Both the position numbers and the translations under genes were made by a program. DNA of 64,000 nt, from positions 42,264 through 106,263 of the forward strand of contig NZ_JANZKJ010000017.1 of NCBI RefSeq assembly GCF_025642975.1. Reading direction: 5' to 3'. The notes under the pieces were generated by a model, which was not told where the DNA came from, ran no database searches, and worked only from the letters and a program-made list of their open reading frames with translations. This document shows, one piece after another, positions 1-8,085 of this stretch (position 1 is the first letter of the stretch; every line of letters begins with the position of its first letter). Origin of the DNA: Pseudomonas sp. RIT-PI-S (GTDB lineage Bacteria > Pseudomonadota > Gammaproteobacteria > Pseudomonadales > Pseudomonadaceae).

Positions 1-825
1 CATGCAGAAGCTCAGGTACAGGGCCGCGCCGGTCATCGAAGCGCGCGAGGCGATGGTTTCGGTCTTGGCCGACATCACCCGTGCATACACGTCTTGCTGC
101 GGGATGGAGCCGAACATCATGGTCACGGCCGCGCCGAGGAAGGCAACGATGTCTTTGGCCGAGGTACCTTGCAGGAAATGGAACTTGCCTTCCGCCGCCG
201 CCTGGCTGATCACTGCCTCCGGGCCACCCGCCATGCCGCCGATCAGCCAGGTCAGGTAGAACAACCCGGCAACGATGATGATCATCTGCAGCGAGTCGGT
301 CATGGCCACGGACCACATGCCGCCGAACAAGGTATGCAACAGCACGATCAAGGTGCCCAGCAGCATGCCTTGGGTCAGGCTGATACCGCCATCGGACAGC
401 GCGTTGAAGATCACCCCGAGCGCGGTCAACTGCGCGGCCACCCAGCCCAGGTAGGACGCGATGATGACCAGGCTGGTGAGCAGCTCTACCTGTGGGCCGA
501 AGCGCTTGCGGAAGAAGTCACCGATAGTGAGCAGGTTCAGCCGGTACAGCGGCCGGGCGAACACCAGGCCTACCAGCATCAGGCAGCCGAAGGAACCGAA
601 CGGGTCCTCGATGATGCCGGAGAAGCCTTCCTGGAGGAAGGTCGCGGGGATACCCAGCACGGCTTCGGAGCCGAACCAGGTGGAGAACACCATCGCGACC
701 ACGAGCGGGAACGACATGCTGCGCCCCCCGGATGCGAAGTCCCCGGCGTTCTTGACCCGGGTAGATGCGTAGAAGCCTACGGCAACGGTAATGAGCAGGT
801 AGATCGCAACAAACCAGATCAGCAT
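1..825 (-). CDS. Sodium:solute symporter family protein (3' part outside window)
   Basis: Reading the reverse strand from an ATG at 825 gives 275 codons that stay open to the window edge, so only the N-terminal part is present. The protein begins with a hydrophobic segment (MLIWFVAIYLLITVAVG), followed by the small-residue and Gly-rich stretch FASGGRSMSF and repeated membrane spans, as in the SSS (PutP/ActP-like) family of Na+-coupled transporters with LeuT fold. A purine-rich GGAAAG lies 8 bases before the start, which supports it. The transported solute cannot be told from this fragment. The 219 bp upstream, up to the convergent-side thioesterase gene, show no further gene. Confidence 0.85.
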   Translation of the reverse strand, partial: MLIWFVAIYLLITVAVGFYASTRVKNAGDFASGGRSMSFPLVVAMVFSTWFGSEAVLGIPATFLQEGFSGIIEDPFGSFGCLMLVGLVFARPLYRLNLLTIGDFFRKRFGPQVELLTSLVIIASYLGWVAAQLTALGVIFNALSDGGISLTQGMLLGTLIVLLHTLFGGMWSVAMTDSLQMIIIVAGLFYLTWLIGGMAGGPEAVISQAAAEGKFHFLQGTSAKDIVAFLGAAVTMMFGSIPQQDVYARVMSAKTETIASRASMTGAALYLSFCM

Positions 826-1044
826 GTGTTCTTTCCGTGGTTTCGGCCGGCAGTGCACCCCTGCTGGGAAGCACTGCCGCGAATGGCTGTTTATTTTTGT
901 TTGGCACGCAGCCGGAGGCGGCAAGGCCTCTGGCGGCACGGAGCGGAAGTCTGCCAAGCCTGTAAAATATGTCAAACGATATTGGCAGTTACAGCTTAAA
1001 AAAATAGACAGACGGAAAGCGGGGCACGGCCCCTCTGCAGGGGC

Positions 1045-1581
1045 CTAGCGCGGTTGGAGAATCATGCAGGTCGTGCTTGCCGTCGCATACAGGCGGCCCG
1101 CGGCGTCGACGATGCGGCCCTCGGCGAGGGCGGAGGAACGCCCCAGGTGGACCACGCTGCCGATGGCGCGTACCGGCCCGGTGTCAGCGGTCAGCGCGCG
1201 CACATAGCTCACTCGCAGCTCCATGGTCGTATACCCCTGGCCCTGTTGCAGGCGGGTATGAATGGCGCAGCCCATGCAGGAGTCGAGCAGGGTCGCGGCA
1301 TAGCCTCCATGCACGCTGCCCAGGGGGTTGTAGTGGCGTTCGTCGGGGGTGCCCTGGAACACGAAGTGGCCCTCGCCCCATTCCACGGGCAGGAAGTCCA
1401 GCAGTGCGCCAATGGGCGGGGAGGGTAACTCCCCTTGGGCGATCTTTTCGAAAAACGCCTGGGGCGTGAGCGCGCTTACCTGCGCCAGGGTCAGGGTGCC
1501 CGGTGGGCCTAGCCGCTCACGTGCGGCCTGCGCTTGGGCGCGCCATTGTTCCAGGGTTTGCTCCAGCAGCTGATCGTTCAT
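1045..1581 (-). CDS. PaaI-family hotdog-fold thioesterase
   Basis: A 178-residue protein with the hotdog acyl-CoA thioesterase signature in its centre: HYNPLGSVHGGYAATLLDS (about residues 82-100). The HGG and following helix are typical of PaaI/YbgC-type enzymes that hydrolyse aromatic or aliphatic acyl-CoA esters in the cytoplasm. I start at MNDQLLEQ rather than at an ATG 19 codons upstream, because the extra residues look unlike the family and the shorter form is the usual length plus a helical N-cap. It stands alone, divergent from the MFS gene that follows, and its acyl substrate is unknown. Confidence 0.85.
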   Translation of the reverse strand: MNDQLLEQTLEQWRAQAQAARERLGPPGTLTLAQVSALTPQAFFEKIAQGELPSPPIGALLDFLPVEWGEGHFVFQGTPDERHYNPLGSVHGGYAATLLDSCMGCAIHTRLQQGQGYTTMELRVSYVRALTADTGPVRAIGSVVHLGRSSALAEGRIVDAAGRLYATASTTCMILQPR

Positions 1582-1745
1582 CGGGTGATCCAAGCAGGAA
1601 GGGAGCCTTGATAGTATTACAGGCCAAATATTACGCAAGCCGTATACCGCCCTCAGGGTTTGCTATCCTCCGTGCCGCTGGCGCGCACCTGGCGCCGGAT
1701 CATTTCCACAAATGCCACACGGATGTGGCGCAGTACGAGAGCCTT

Positions 1746-3065
1746 ATGCCTGCCCACGCCACCGAACGCCCCGTCGTGCTGTCCCGCGCGGACCACAAGA
1801 CCCTCGCCTTGGCCGCGCTGGGCGGCGCGCTGGAAATCTACGATTTCATCATCTTCGTGTTCTTCGCCCTCACCCTGGCCAAGCTGTTCTTCCCGCCAGA
1901 CATGCCCGAGTGGCTGCGCCTGTTGCAGAGCTTCGGCATTTTCGTGACCGGTTACCTGGCGCGGCCGCTGGGCGGCCTGGTGATGGCGCACTACGCCGAC
2001 CGGCTGGGGCGCAAGCGAGTGTTCAGCCTGAGCATCCTGATGATGGCGCTGCCTTGCCTGCTTATCGGCCTGATGCCCGTGTACGCCGATGTCGGCTACC
2101 TGGCACCGCTGACACTGCTGGCGCTGCGGGTGCTGCAAGGCGCCGCGGTGGGCGGCGAGGTACCGAGCGCCTGGGTGTTCGTTGCCGAGCACGTGCCGGC
2201 GCCTCGGCGCGGCTACGCCCTAGGCTTCCTGCAAGCCGGGTTGACCTTCGGTTATCTGCTGGGGGCACTGATCGCCACGGCGCTGGCGCGGCTGCTCACC
2301 CCCGAACAGATGCTGGACTTTGGCTGGCGCTTGCCGTTCCTGTTGGGTGGCGTGTTCGGCGTGCTCGGGGTATGGCTGCGTCGCTGGCTGAGCGAGACCC
2401 CCGTGTTCCTCGCGATGCGCGAACGTCGCGAGGCCGGGGCGCCGCTGCCGTTGGCCCAAGTGCTGCGGGCGCACCGCCGCGCCTTGTTGCCAGCGGTGTT
2501 GCTCACCTGCGTGTTGACCACGGCGGTGGTGGTGCTGGTGGTACTGACCCCCACCTTGATGCAGCAGCGGTTCGGCCTGGCGGCCGCCGAAGCCTTTGCC
2601 TTGAGTAGCCTGGGGATCGTTTTTCTCAACATCGGCTGCGTGCTCGCCGGGCTGCTGGCGGACCGGATCGGCCCCTGGCGCGCGCTGCTGGTGTACAGCC
2701 TGCTGCTGCCGATAGGGACCTTCGTGCTGTATGCGAGCTTGATTCTCGACCTGGGCACGGCGGGCGTGGCCTATGCCTTGGCCGGCTTGTGCAGCGGGGT
2801 AGTGGGGGTGGTGCCGGCGGTGATGGTCGCGCTCTTCCCGCCGGCGGTCCGTGTATCGGGCATCTCCCTCACCTATAACATCGCCTACGCGCTGTGGGCC
2901 AGCCTGACGCCGCTCGGCCTGCTGGCGCTGGTGCCGTGGAGCCCATGGGTGCTGGTGGGCTACAGCCTGCTCATGGGGGGAGTAGGCGTGGGCTGTTGCC
3001 TGGCCCGGCACCGTTTGCGCTGGCCGGGGTTGGTGGAAGAGGCCGGGAGCTATCGGCGAGCGTGA
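1746..3065 (+). CDS. MFS transporter, metabolite:H+ symporter (MHS/ProP-like) family
   Basis: A 439-residue inner-membrane carrier with 12 predicted hydrophobic spans. GGALEIYDFIIFVFFA in the first span and the loop motif MAHYADRLGRKRVFSLS between spans 2 and 3 (the MFS D-R-x-G-R-R/K motif) place it in the metabolite:H+ symporter group with ProP, ShiA and KgtP. The reading frame is open further upstream, but the ATG at 1746 follows a GAGAG and gives a family-like N-terminus. It is divergent from the thioesterase gene. The substrate (likely a small organic acid or betaine, by family only) is not indicated by neighbours. Confidence 0.85.
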   Translation: MPAHATERPVVLSRADHKTLALAALGGALEIYDFIIFVFFALTLAKLFFPPDMPEWLRLLQSFGIFVTGYLARPLGGLVMAHYADRLGRKRVFSLSILMMALPCLLIGLMPVYADVGYLAPLTLLALRVLQGAAVGGEVPSAWVFVAEHVPAPRRGYALGFLQAGLTFGYLLGALIATALARLLTPEQMLDFGWRLPFLLGGVFGVLGVWLRRWLSETPVFLAMRERREAGAPLPLAQVLRAHRRALLPAVLLTCVLTTAVVVLVVLTPTLMQQRFGLAAAEAFALSSLGIVFLNIGCVLAGLLADRIGPWRALLVYSLLLPIGTFVLYASLILDLGTAGVAYALAGLCSGVVGVVPAVMVALFPPAVRVSGISLTYNIAYALWASLTPLGLLALVPWSPWVLVGYSLLMGGVGVGCCLARHRLRWPGLVEEAGSYRRA

Positions 3066-3113
3066 ACCACGCACCTGTAGGCGCAGCGCTCTACGTGCCT
3101 GCGGTCATCGCCA

Positions 3114-3141
3114 GCGCAGGCAAAGCTGGCCCCTGCCTGCG
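3114..3141. terminator. Weak convergent hairpin between MFS and DUF1853 genes
   Basis: An 8-bp inverted repeat (CGCAGGCA / TGCCTGCG) with an 11-base loop lies between two convergent genes. There is no T-run on either strand, so a rho-independent role is only a possibility. Confidence 0.3.
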
Positions 3142-3157
3142 AAACGCACACGGCCCG

Positions 3158-4087
3158 CTAGGAAGGCCAGCCATCACTCACGAGGAACAGCCGCTGCGCT
3201 TCGTCGGCGAATTCGCCATGGGGCACCATGCGAACCAGCAGCTGTGCCGGGGCGTCGGCGGGCAATTCGTCGAGCCAGTGCTGCAAGGTGAAGGTGTCCC
3301 ACAGCTCGGCGGTGGGGCAGCGTGCCGGCCCCAGCCAGCGGGCCCTGGGCAGCGGTTGCCAGTAGCCCCGGGCGTTGGCGGCCATCGCTGGCCATTGGCA
3401 GCGGTGCAGCCAGTCGCCGCGCAGGTGATCGTCGCTGGCACCGGCAGGGGCTTGGCCATGGGCATGCCACGGGTAAAAGAGATAACCGCCTAGCCACAGC
3501 CAGGGTTGCGGGTCCGTCAGCCCCAGGCTGAGCAGCCGCTGCCGCGCCGCCGGATGGCCAGACAGCGGCAGCTGGTGGCCGGCCAGGTGAAACAACTTGC
3601 GGTCCAGCCGGTCGTCCCGGCCGGGGCCTAGCCAGTCGGCGGTGCTGTCTCCTGTGGCGTCGTCCCTGCCCAGGTAGAACTTCACCGCCAGCTCCACATG
3701 GTGCAGCCCGTCATGGTCGCGCAGCACCGCGTCCATCTCCCCCAACGTGTGGCCGTTCTCGCGGATCGGCAGGTTGGCGGCCAGCAGCTCGACCCCCGGC
3801 GCCTGGCGCAGCGCGAACTGCCATAGCCGTTCGTAATAAAGGCCCAGGCGATGGGTCGAACTCGTGGCCAGCCACTCACTCAAATGGCTGTCGTCTTCGT
3901 CGAGCAGGCGTAACCAGCGTGCCATGGCTTCGGGCGCCTTCGCCCAGTCGCTGCCCTGCAAGGGGTGGCGCTGCGCCCACGGCGCCTGGTCGAGCATTGC
4001 CGGTGAAGTCAGCACCCACGCCAGGTCCCGCACCGCAGGGCGGCGCAGCAGGCGGGGAAGTTCGCAGAGGGAGGCAAAAGGGTTCAT
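3158..4087 (-). CDS. DUF1853 family protein
   Basis: A 309-residue cytoplasmic protein that I recognise as DUF1853, a family of unknown function found in gammaproteobacteria. Typical stretches are LGLYYERLWQFAL, ANLPIRENGHTLGEMDAVLRD, HVELAVKFYLG and the Trp-rich middle part (PQPWLWLGGYLFYP). The pattern of conserved E, D and K residues (E-x-D in LGEMDAVL, then HVELAVKF) resembles the D-(D/E)-x-K cores of PD-(D/E)xK nuclease-like folds; that link is my inference. The start at MNPFASL is chosen because residues upstream are uncharacteristic, though no strong ribosome-binding site is visible. It is divergent from nadK, with about 130 bp between. Confidence 0.8.
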   Translation of the reverse strand: MNPFASLCELPRLLRRPAVRDLAWVLTSPAMLDQAPWAQRHPLQGSDWAKAPEAMARWLRLLDEDDSHLSEWLATSSTHRLGLYYERLWQFALRQAPGVELLAANLPIRENGHTLGEMDAVLRDHDGLHHVELAVKFYLGRDDATGDSTADWLGPGRDDRLDRKLFHLAGHQLPLSGHPAARQRLLSLGLTDPQPWLWLGGYLFYPWHAHGQAPAGASDDHLRGDWLHRCQWPAMAANARGYWQPLPRARWLGPARCPTAELWDTFTLQHWLDELPADAPAQLLVRMVPHGEFADEAQRLFLVSDGWPS

Positions 4088-4153
4088 TTGCGCAGCATAG
4101 CTGCTGCTGGGTACTTCATCCGCATCAAAGCTACGTTCCCCGGGGTGGTGTTT

Positions 4154-4182
4154 TTGTCTGGGCCGCCGCTTTGGCTCATAAT
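4154..4182 (+). promoter_or_regulatory. Probable sigma-70 promoter of the nadK-pepN operon
   Basis: TTGTCT (4154-4159) and CATAAT (4177-4182) are separated by exactly 17 bases, close to the TTGACA/TATAAT consensus. Transcription would begin about 29 bases before the nadK ATG, whose own Shine-Dalgarno is the GGGAG before it. Confidence 0.55.
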
Positions 4183-4217
4183 CGTGGCTTTGCCTCACCA
4201 GAACGCCCGGGAGCCCC

Positions 4218-5108
4218 ATGGAGCAGTTTCGTAATATCGGTATCATCGGCCGTCTCGGCAGCACCCAGGTGCTGGACACCATCCGCCGGCTGAAAAGGTT
4301 CCTGGTGGAACGGCACCTGCACGTGATCCTCGAAGACACTATCGCCGAAGTGCTCCCCGGCCATGGCCTGCAAACTTCCACGCGCAAGTTGCTCGGCGAA
4401 GTGTGCGACCTGGTGATCGTGGTGGGCGGCGACGGCAGCCTGCTCGGCGCCGCCCGCGCCCTGGCCCGCCACCATATCCCGGTGCTCGGCGTGAACCGCG
4501 GCAGCCTGGGCTTTCTCACGGACATCCGCCCCGACGAACTCGAGCACAAGGTCGCCGAGGTACTCGATGGCCATTACCTGGTAGAAAGCCGGTTCCTGCT
4601 GGAGGCCGAAGTGCGCCGCCATGGCGAGGCCATTGGCCAGGGCGATGCCCTCAACGACGTGGTGCTGCACCCGGGCAAGTCCACCCGGATGATCGAGTTC
4701 GAGATCTACATCGACGGGCAGTTCGTGTGCAGCCAGAAGGCCGACGGCCTGATCGTCGCCACGCCTACCGGCTCTACCGCCTATGCGCTCTCGGCCGGCG
4801 GGCCGATCATGCACCCCAAGCTCGATGCCATCGTGATCGTGCCCATGTACCCGCATACGCTGAGCGGCCGGCCGATCGTGGTCGACGGCAACAGCGAGCT
4901 GAAAATCGTGGTGGCCAAGGACATGACCATCTATCCACAGGTGTCCTGTGACGGCCAGAACCACTTCACCTGTGCCCCTGGGGACACCATCACGGTGAAG
5001 AAAAAGCCGCAGAAGCTGCGGCTTATCCATCCCCTGGACCATAACTACTACGAGGTCTGCCGCACCAAGCTTGGCTGGGGCAGCAAGCTCGGCGGCGGAG
5101 GCGAGTGA
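4218..5108 (+). CDS. nadK: NAD(+) kinase
   Basis: A 296-residue cytoplasmic enzyme that phosphorylates NAD+ to NADP+ using ATP or polyphosphate. The diagnostic GGDGS motif is at about residues 70-74 with D72 in the catalytic position. It is followed by GVNRGSLGFLTDI, the ALNDVVL segment (the N-D/E motif binding the adenine ribose) and ADGLIVATPTGSTAYALSAGGPI, all standard for the family. Length is normal for Pseudomonas NadK. It is the first gene of a tightly packed forward operon; its TGA overlaps the ATG of the next gene by one base. Confidence 0.97.
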   Translation: MEQFRNIGIIGRLGSTQVLDTIRRLKRFLVERHLHVILEDTIAEVLPGHGLQTSTRKLLGEVCDLVIVVGGDGSLLGAARALARHHIPVLGVNRGSLGFLTDIRPDELEHKVAEVLDGHYLVESRFLLEAEVRRHGEAIGQGDALNDVVLHPGKSTRMIEFEIYIDGQFVCSQKADGLIVATPTGSTAYALSAGGPIMHPKLDAIVIVPMYPHTLSGRPIVVDGNSELKIVVAKDMTIYPQVSCDGQNHFTCAPGDTITVKKKPQKLRLIHPLDHNYYEVCRTKLGWGSKLGGGGE

Positions 5109-6079
5109 TGCTCGATCCTTCCCGAAGGTACGACCTGATCGGCGATGTGCATGGTTGCGCCCATACCCTGGAGCACTTGCTGGATACGCTTGGCTATAGG
5201 CGCCAGGGCGGGGTGTGGCGCCACCCTCAGCGCCAGGCGGTGTTCCTGGGCGACATCATCGACCGCGGCCCGCGCATCCGTGAGGCGCTGCACATCGTGC
5301 ACGACATGGTCGAGGCGGGTGAAGCCTGGTGCATCATGGGCAATCACGAGTTCAACGCCCTGGGCTGGGTCACCCCGGCGCTTCCCGGCAGTGGCAAGGC
5401 GCATGTGCGCGAGCATACGCCGCGCCACCTGCGGCTGATCGAGGCGACCCTGGACCAGGTCGCCCAGCACCCGAAAGACTGGCAGGATTTTCTCGGCTGG
5501 TTCTACCAACTGCCGTTGTTCGTCGATGCCGGGCGCTTCCGCCTGGTGCATGCCTGCTGGGACAGCACCCTGATCGGCCCGCTGCGCCAGGCCTTCCCCG
5601 ACGGCCGGGTGGACCAGCACTTCGTGCAAGCTTCCAGCGTGCCCAACAGCTTTGCCGCCAACGTGTTCGATCGCCTGCTGCGCGGCACCGACATGCGCCT
5701 GCCCGATGGCATGGCGATCACCGGTGGCGATGGCCTGACCCGCGCCTTCTTCCGCACCAAGTTCTGGGAAGACGACCCACAAACCTATGGCGATGTGGTG
5801 TTCCAACCCGATGCCCTGCCCGACGCCGTGGCGCGCACCCCACTCAGCGCACGGGAAAAACAGTCGCTGCTGCGCTATGGCGCCGACGAGCCGCTGCTGT
5901 TCGTCGGTCATTACTGGCGTAGCGGCCGGCCAGCGCCGATCCGCCCGAACCTGGCCTGCCTGGATTACAGCGCGGTGCTCTACGGCAAGCTGGTGGCTTA
6001 CCGGCTGGACGACGAGCAGGTGCTGGACCCGCGCAAGTTCGTGTGGGTGGATGTCACGCGGCCGGAGCATCGCCCTTGA
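5108..6079 (+). CDS. Calcineurin-like metallophosphoesterase
   Basis: A 323-residue protein with the full metal-binding motif set of the calcineurin-like superfamily: GDVHG (about 12-16), GDIIDRGP (about 48-55), GNHE (about 79-82) and a late HACW/GHYW pair of histidines. It resembles the PrpE/bis-5'-nucleosyl-tetraphosphatase-like and serine/threonine phosphatase-like group, so the likely activity is hydrolysis of a phosphoester or dinucleoside polyphosphate. The substrate is not known. The ATG at 5108 overlaps the nadK stop; a GTG one codon earlier is also possible. The start of the following gene overlaps its stop by 4 bases. Confidence 0.85.
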   Translation: MLDPSRRYDLIGDVHGCAHTLEHLLDTLGYRRQGGVWRHPQRQAVFLGDIIDRGPRIREALHIVHDMVEAGEAWCIMGNHEFNALGWVTPALPGSGKAHVREHTPRHLRLIEATLDQVAQHPKDWQDFLGWFYQLPLFVDAGRFRLVHACWDSTLIGPLRQAFPDGRVDQHFVQASSVPNSFAANVFDRLLRGTDMRLPDGMAITGGDGLTRAFFRTKFWEDDPQTYGDVVFQPDALPDAVARTPLSAREKQSLLRYGADEPLLFVGHYWRSGRPAPIRPNLACLDYSAVLYGKLVAYRLDDEQVLDPRKFVWVDVTRPEHRP

Positions 6080-6948
6080 AGCCTATCGCCGCATTACGCC
6101 TGCCGGTGGCGAAAAACCTTGGCGGCTTCGTTCGGCTGCTGCGGCGCCTGCAGGTACCGCATCGGGTCACCGAGGAGGGGCCAGAGCAGGTGCTGTGGGT
6201 GCCTACCGACGACATGGCCGAACAGGTGCGCGAACTGCACGCCCGCTATCCCGATGGCGACAGCGCGCCCATGGTGGCTCAGCCCGCGCTGCCTGGCCCC
6301 GGCCGGGGGATCAGCGCCTGGCGGCAGCTGCGCGCCAGCCCGGTCACTACCGTGGTGTTGCTGCTGTGCCTGCTGGTGGGCGCCATCAGCCTGCTGGGCG
6401 AGAACCTGGAACCCTTGCACTGGCTGACCTTCGTGGACTTCCACCAGGAAGGCGACTACGCCTGGTTCAAGCCGTGGATCGAAACCCTCGAGGCCGGGCA
6501 GTGGTGGCGGCTGGTAACGCCGATGTTCATCCACTTCGGCATCCTCCACCTGACCATGAATGGCCTGTGGTATTGGGAACTGGGCCGGCGCATCGAGTGG
6601 CGGCAGGGATCCTTGGCGCTGGCCGGGCTAACCCTGCTGTATGCGGGGGTTTCGAACCTGACCCAATACTTGTGGAGCGGCCCTGCGCTGTTCGGTGGGC
6701 TCTCCGGCGTGCTCTATGCATTGCTGGGGCATGTGTGGCTGTTCAACTGGCTGGCGCCGTCGCCGCTGTACCGCCTGCCCAAGGGCGTGCTGATCATGAT
6801 GCTGGCCTGGCTTGGCCTGTGCCTTCTGGGCGCGGCGAGTGTGCTGGGCTTCGGCGAGATCGCCAACGGCGCCCATGTGGGAGGCTTGTTGGTCGGTTGT
6901 ATCACCGGCCTATTGGGCGGCGCGCTCGCACGCCGTAAAATGCGCTAG
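6076..6948 (+). CDS. glpG: Rhomboid family intramembrane serine protease (GlpG-like)
   Basis: A 290-residue membrane protease. An N-terminal soluble part (about residues 1-85, the GlpG cytoplasmic domain type) precedes six or so membrane spans. The catalytic serine is S210 in GLSGVLYALLGH and the partner histidine is H267 in NGAHVGG. WR(L)VTPMFIHFGILHLTMNG carries the conserved HxxxHxxxN-type element of rhomboids. The best start is a TTG at 6076, inside the stop of the previous gene (TTGA overlap) and preceded by GGAG at proper spacing; no ATG fits. Rhomboids cleave membrane-anchored substrates within the bilayer; the substrate here is unknown. Confidence 0.9.
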   Translation: MKPIAALRLPVAKNLGGFVRLLRRLQVPHRVTEEGPEQVLWVPTDDMAEQVRELHARYPDGDSAPMVAQPALPGPGRGISAWRQLRASPVTTVVLLLCLLVGAISLLGENLEPLHWLTFVDFHQEGDYAWFKPWIETLEAGQWWRLVTPMFIHFGILHLTMNGLWYWELGRRIEWRQGSLALAGLTLLYAGVSNLTQYLWSGPALFGGLSGVLYALLGHVWLFNWLAPSPLYRLPKGVLIMMLAWLGLCLLGAASVLGFGEIANGAHVGGLLVGCITGLLGGALARRKMR

Positions 6949-6970
6949 TTATTTACCTCTGGATGCCCTG

Positions 6971-7231
6971 ATGACCACCTTCGCCGAGATGATCGAAAAC
7001 ATCACCCCCGAGATCTACGAAAGCCTGAAGCTGGCGGTGGAGATTGGCAAATGGTCCGATGGCCGCAAGCTTACCCAGGAGCAGAAGGAGCTGTCGCTGC
7101 AGGCGGTCATCGCCTGGGAGCTGCAAAACATGCCCGAAGAGCAACGCACCGGTTACATGGGCCTGCAGGAGTGCAGCTCCAAGAGCGCACCGATCGCCAA
7201 CATCCTGTTCAAGTCGGACGCCATCCATTGA
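6971..7231 (+). CDS. YeaC-like DUF1315 family protein
   Basis: A small 86-residue cytoplasmic protein. MTTFAEMIENITPEIYESLKLAVEIGKWSDGRKL and the later AVIAWELQ...RTGYM stretch identify the DUF1315 (E. coli YeaC) family, whose function is not established. It begins 22 bases after the rhomboid gene and its TGA overlaps the probable TTG start of the next gene, so it is co-transcribed with both. Confidence 0.88.
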   Translation: MTTFAEMIENITPEIYESLKLAVEIGKWSDGRKLTQEQKELSLQAVIAWELQNMPEEQRTGYMGLQECSSKSAPIANILFKSDAIH

Positions 7232-8073
7232 CCGGTCAGCCATTGATCGAGCTCGGCCGTGGTGCTGTCAGCAAAATGGCCATTCGTATCGAAGGTAGCC
7301 AGGCGTGCTACGACCTGCGCCTGGGCGAAGCGCGCGTGCCACTCAACCCCTTGGTGGGCCAGCGCCTTCGGCTCGAGTACCTCGGCGCCATTCATTGCGT
7401 CAATTGCGGCAAGCGCACTAAAAGCAGCTATAGCCAAGGCTACTGCTACCCTTGCATGACCCGGTTGGCCGCCTGTGACCTGTGCATCATGAGCCCCGAA
7501 CGCTGCCACTACGAACACGGCACCTGCCGTGAGCCGAGCTGGGGCGAGCAGTTCTGCATGACCGACCACATCGTGTACCTGGCCAACAGCTCCGGTATCA
7601 AGGTCGGGATCACCCGCGCCACCCAGCTGCCCACTCGCTGGCTGGACCAGGGCGCCAGCCAGGCGCTGCCGATCCTGCGGGTCGCCACGCGCCAGCAGTC
7701 CGGGTTGGTCGAGGATCTGTTCCGTTCCCAGGTGCCAGACCGCACCAACTGGCGCGCGCTGCTCAAGGGCGAAGCCGCCGAGGTGGACCTGCTGGCGGTG
7801 CGTGAGCAACTGTTCGATAGCTGCGCCGCGGGCATCAGCCTGCTGCAGGAGCGTTTCGGCCTGCAGGCCATCCAGCCGCTGCCGAACGCCGAAGTGGTGC
7901 GCATCAGCTATCCGGTAACGGCGTACCCGGGCAAGATCACCAGCTTCAACCTGGACAAGGACCCCCTCGTCGAAGGCACACTGACCGGCATCAAGGGTCA
8001 ATACCTGATATTCGACACCGGCGTGATCAACATTCGCAAATACACGGCCTACCAGCTCGCCGTGCACCAGTAG
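7228..8073 (+). CDS. DUF2797 family Cys-rich protein
   Basis: A 281-residue protein of the DUF2797 family, whose function is unknown. From the start used here, cysteines occur as CVNC (57, 60), CYPC (73, 76), CDLC (83, 86), C93 and C100, which strongly suggests one or two bound zinc ions. The second part (YLANSSGIKVGITR, then PTRWLDQGA) resembles a GIY-YIG-like fold; this is inference. No ATG gives the full N-terminus: I use the TTG at 7228, overlapping the stop of the preceding gene as TTGA. A TTG at 7243 or the ATG at 7276 are alternatives. The gene ends 12 bases before pepN. Confidence 0.8.
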   Translation: MTGQPLIELGRGAVSKMAIRIEGSQACYDLRLGEARVPLNPLVGQRLRLEYLGAIHCVNCGKRTKSSYSQGYCYPCMTRLAACDLCIMSPERCHYEHGTCREPSWGEQFCMTDHIVYLANSSGIKVGITRATQLPTRWLDQGASQALPILRVATRQQSGLVEDLFRSQVPDRTNWRALLKGEAAEVDLLAVREQLFDSCAAGISLLQERFGLQAIQPLPNAEVVRISYPVTAYPGKITSFNLDKDPLVEGTLTGIKGQYLIFDTGVINIRKYTAYQLAVHQ

Positions 8074-8085
8074 AAGGACAAGGCC

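Noticed and set aside
941..990. TTGACA-like box upstream of the sodium:solute symporter gene
   Set aside because: On the reverse strand a TTGACA is present near 970, but at 17 bases distance there is only AGACTT, so no promoter was called.
4176..5042. Long reverse-strand open frame (288 codons) opposite nadK
   Set aside because: It is the antisense of a clearly recognised enzyme gene. The protein is His/Gln/Gly-rich without domain sense, as is usual for antisense frames in GC-rich DNA.
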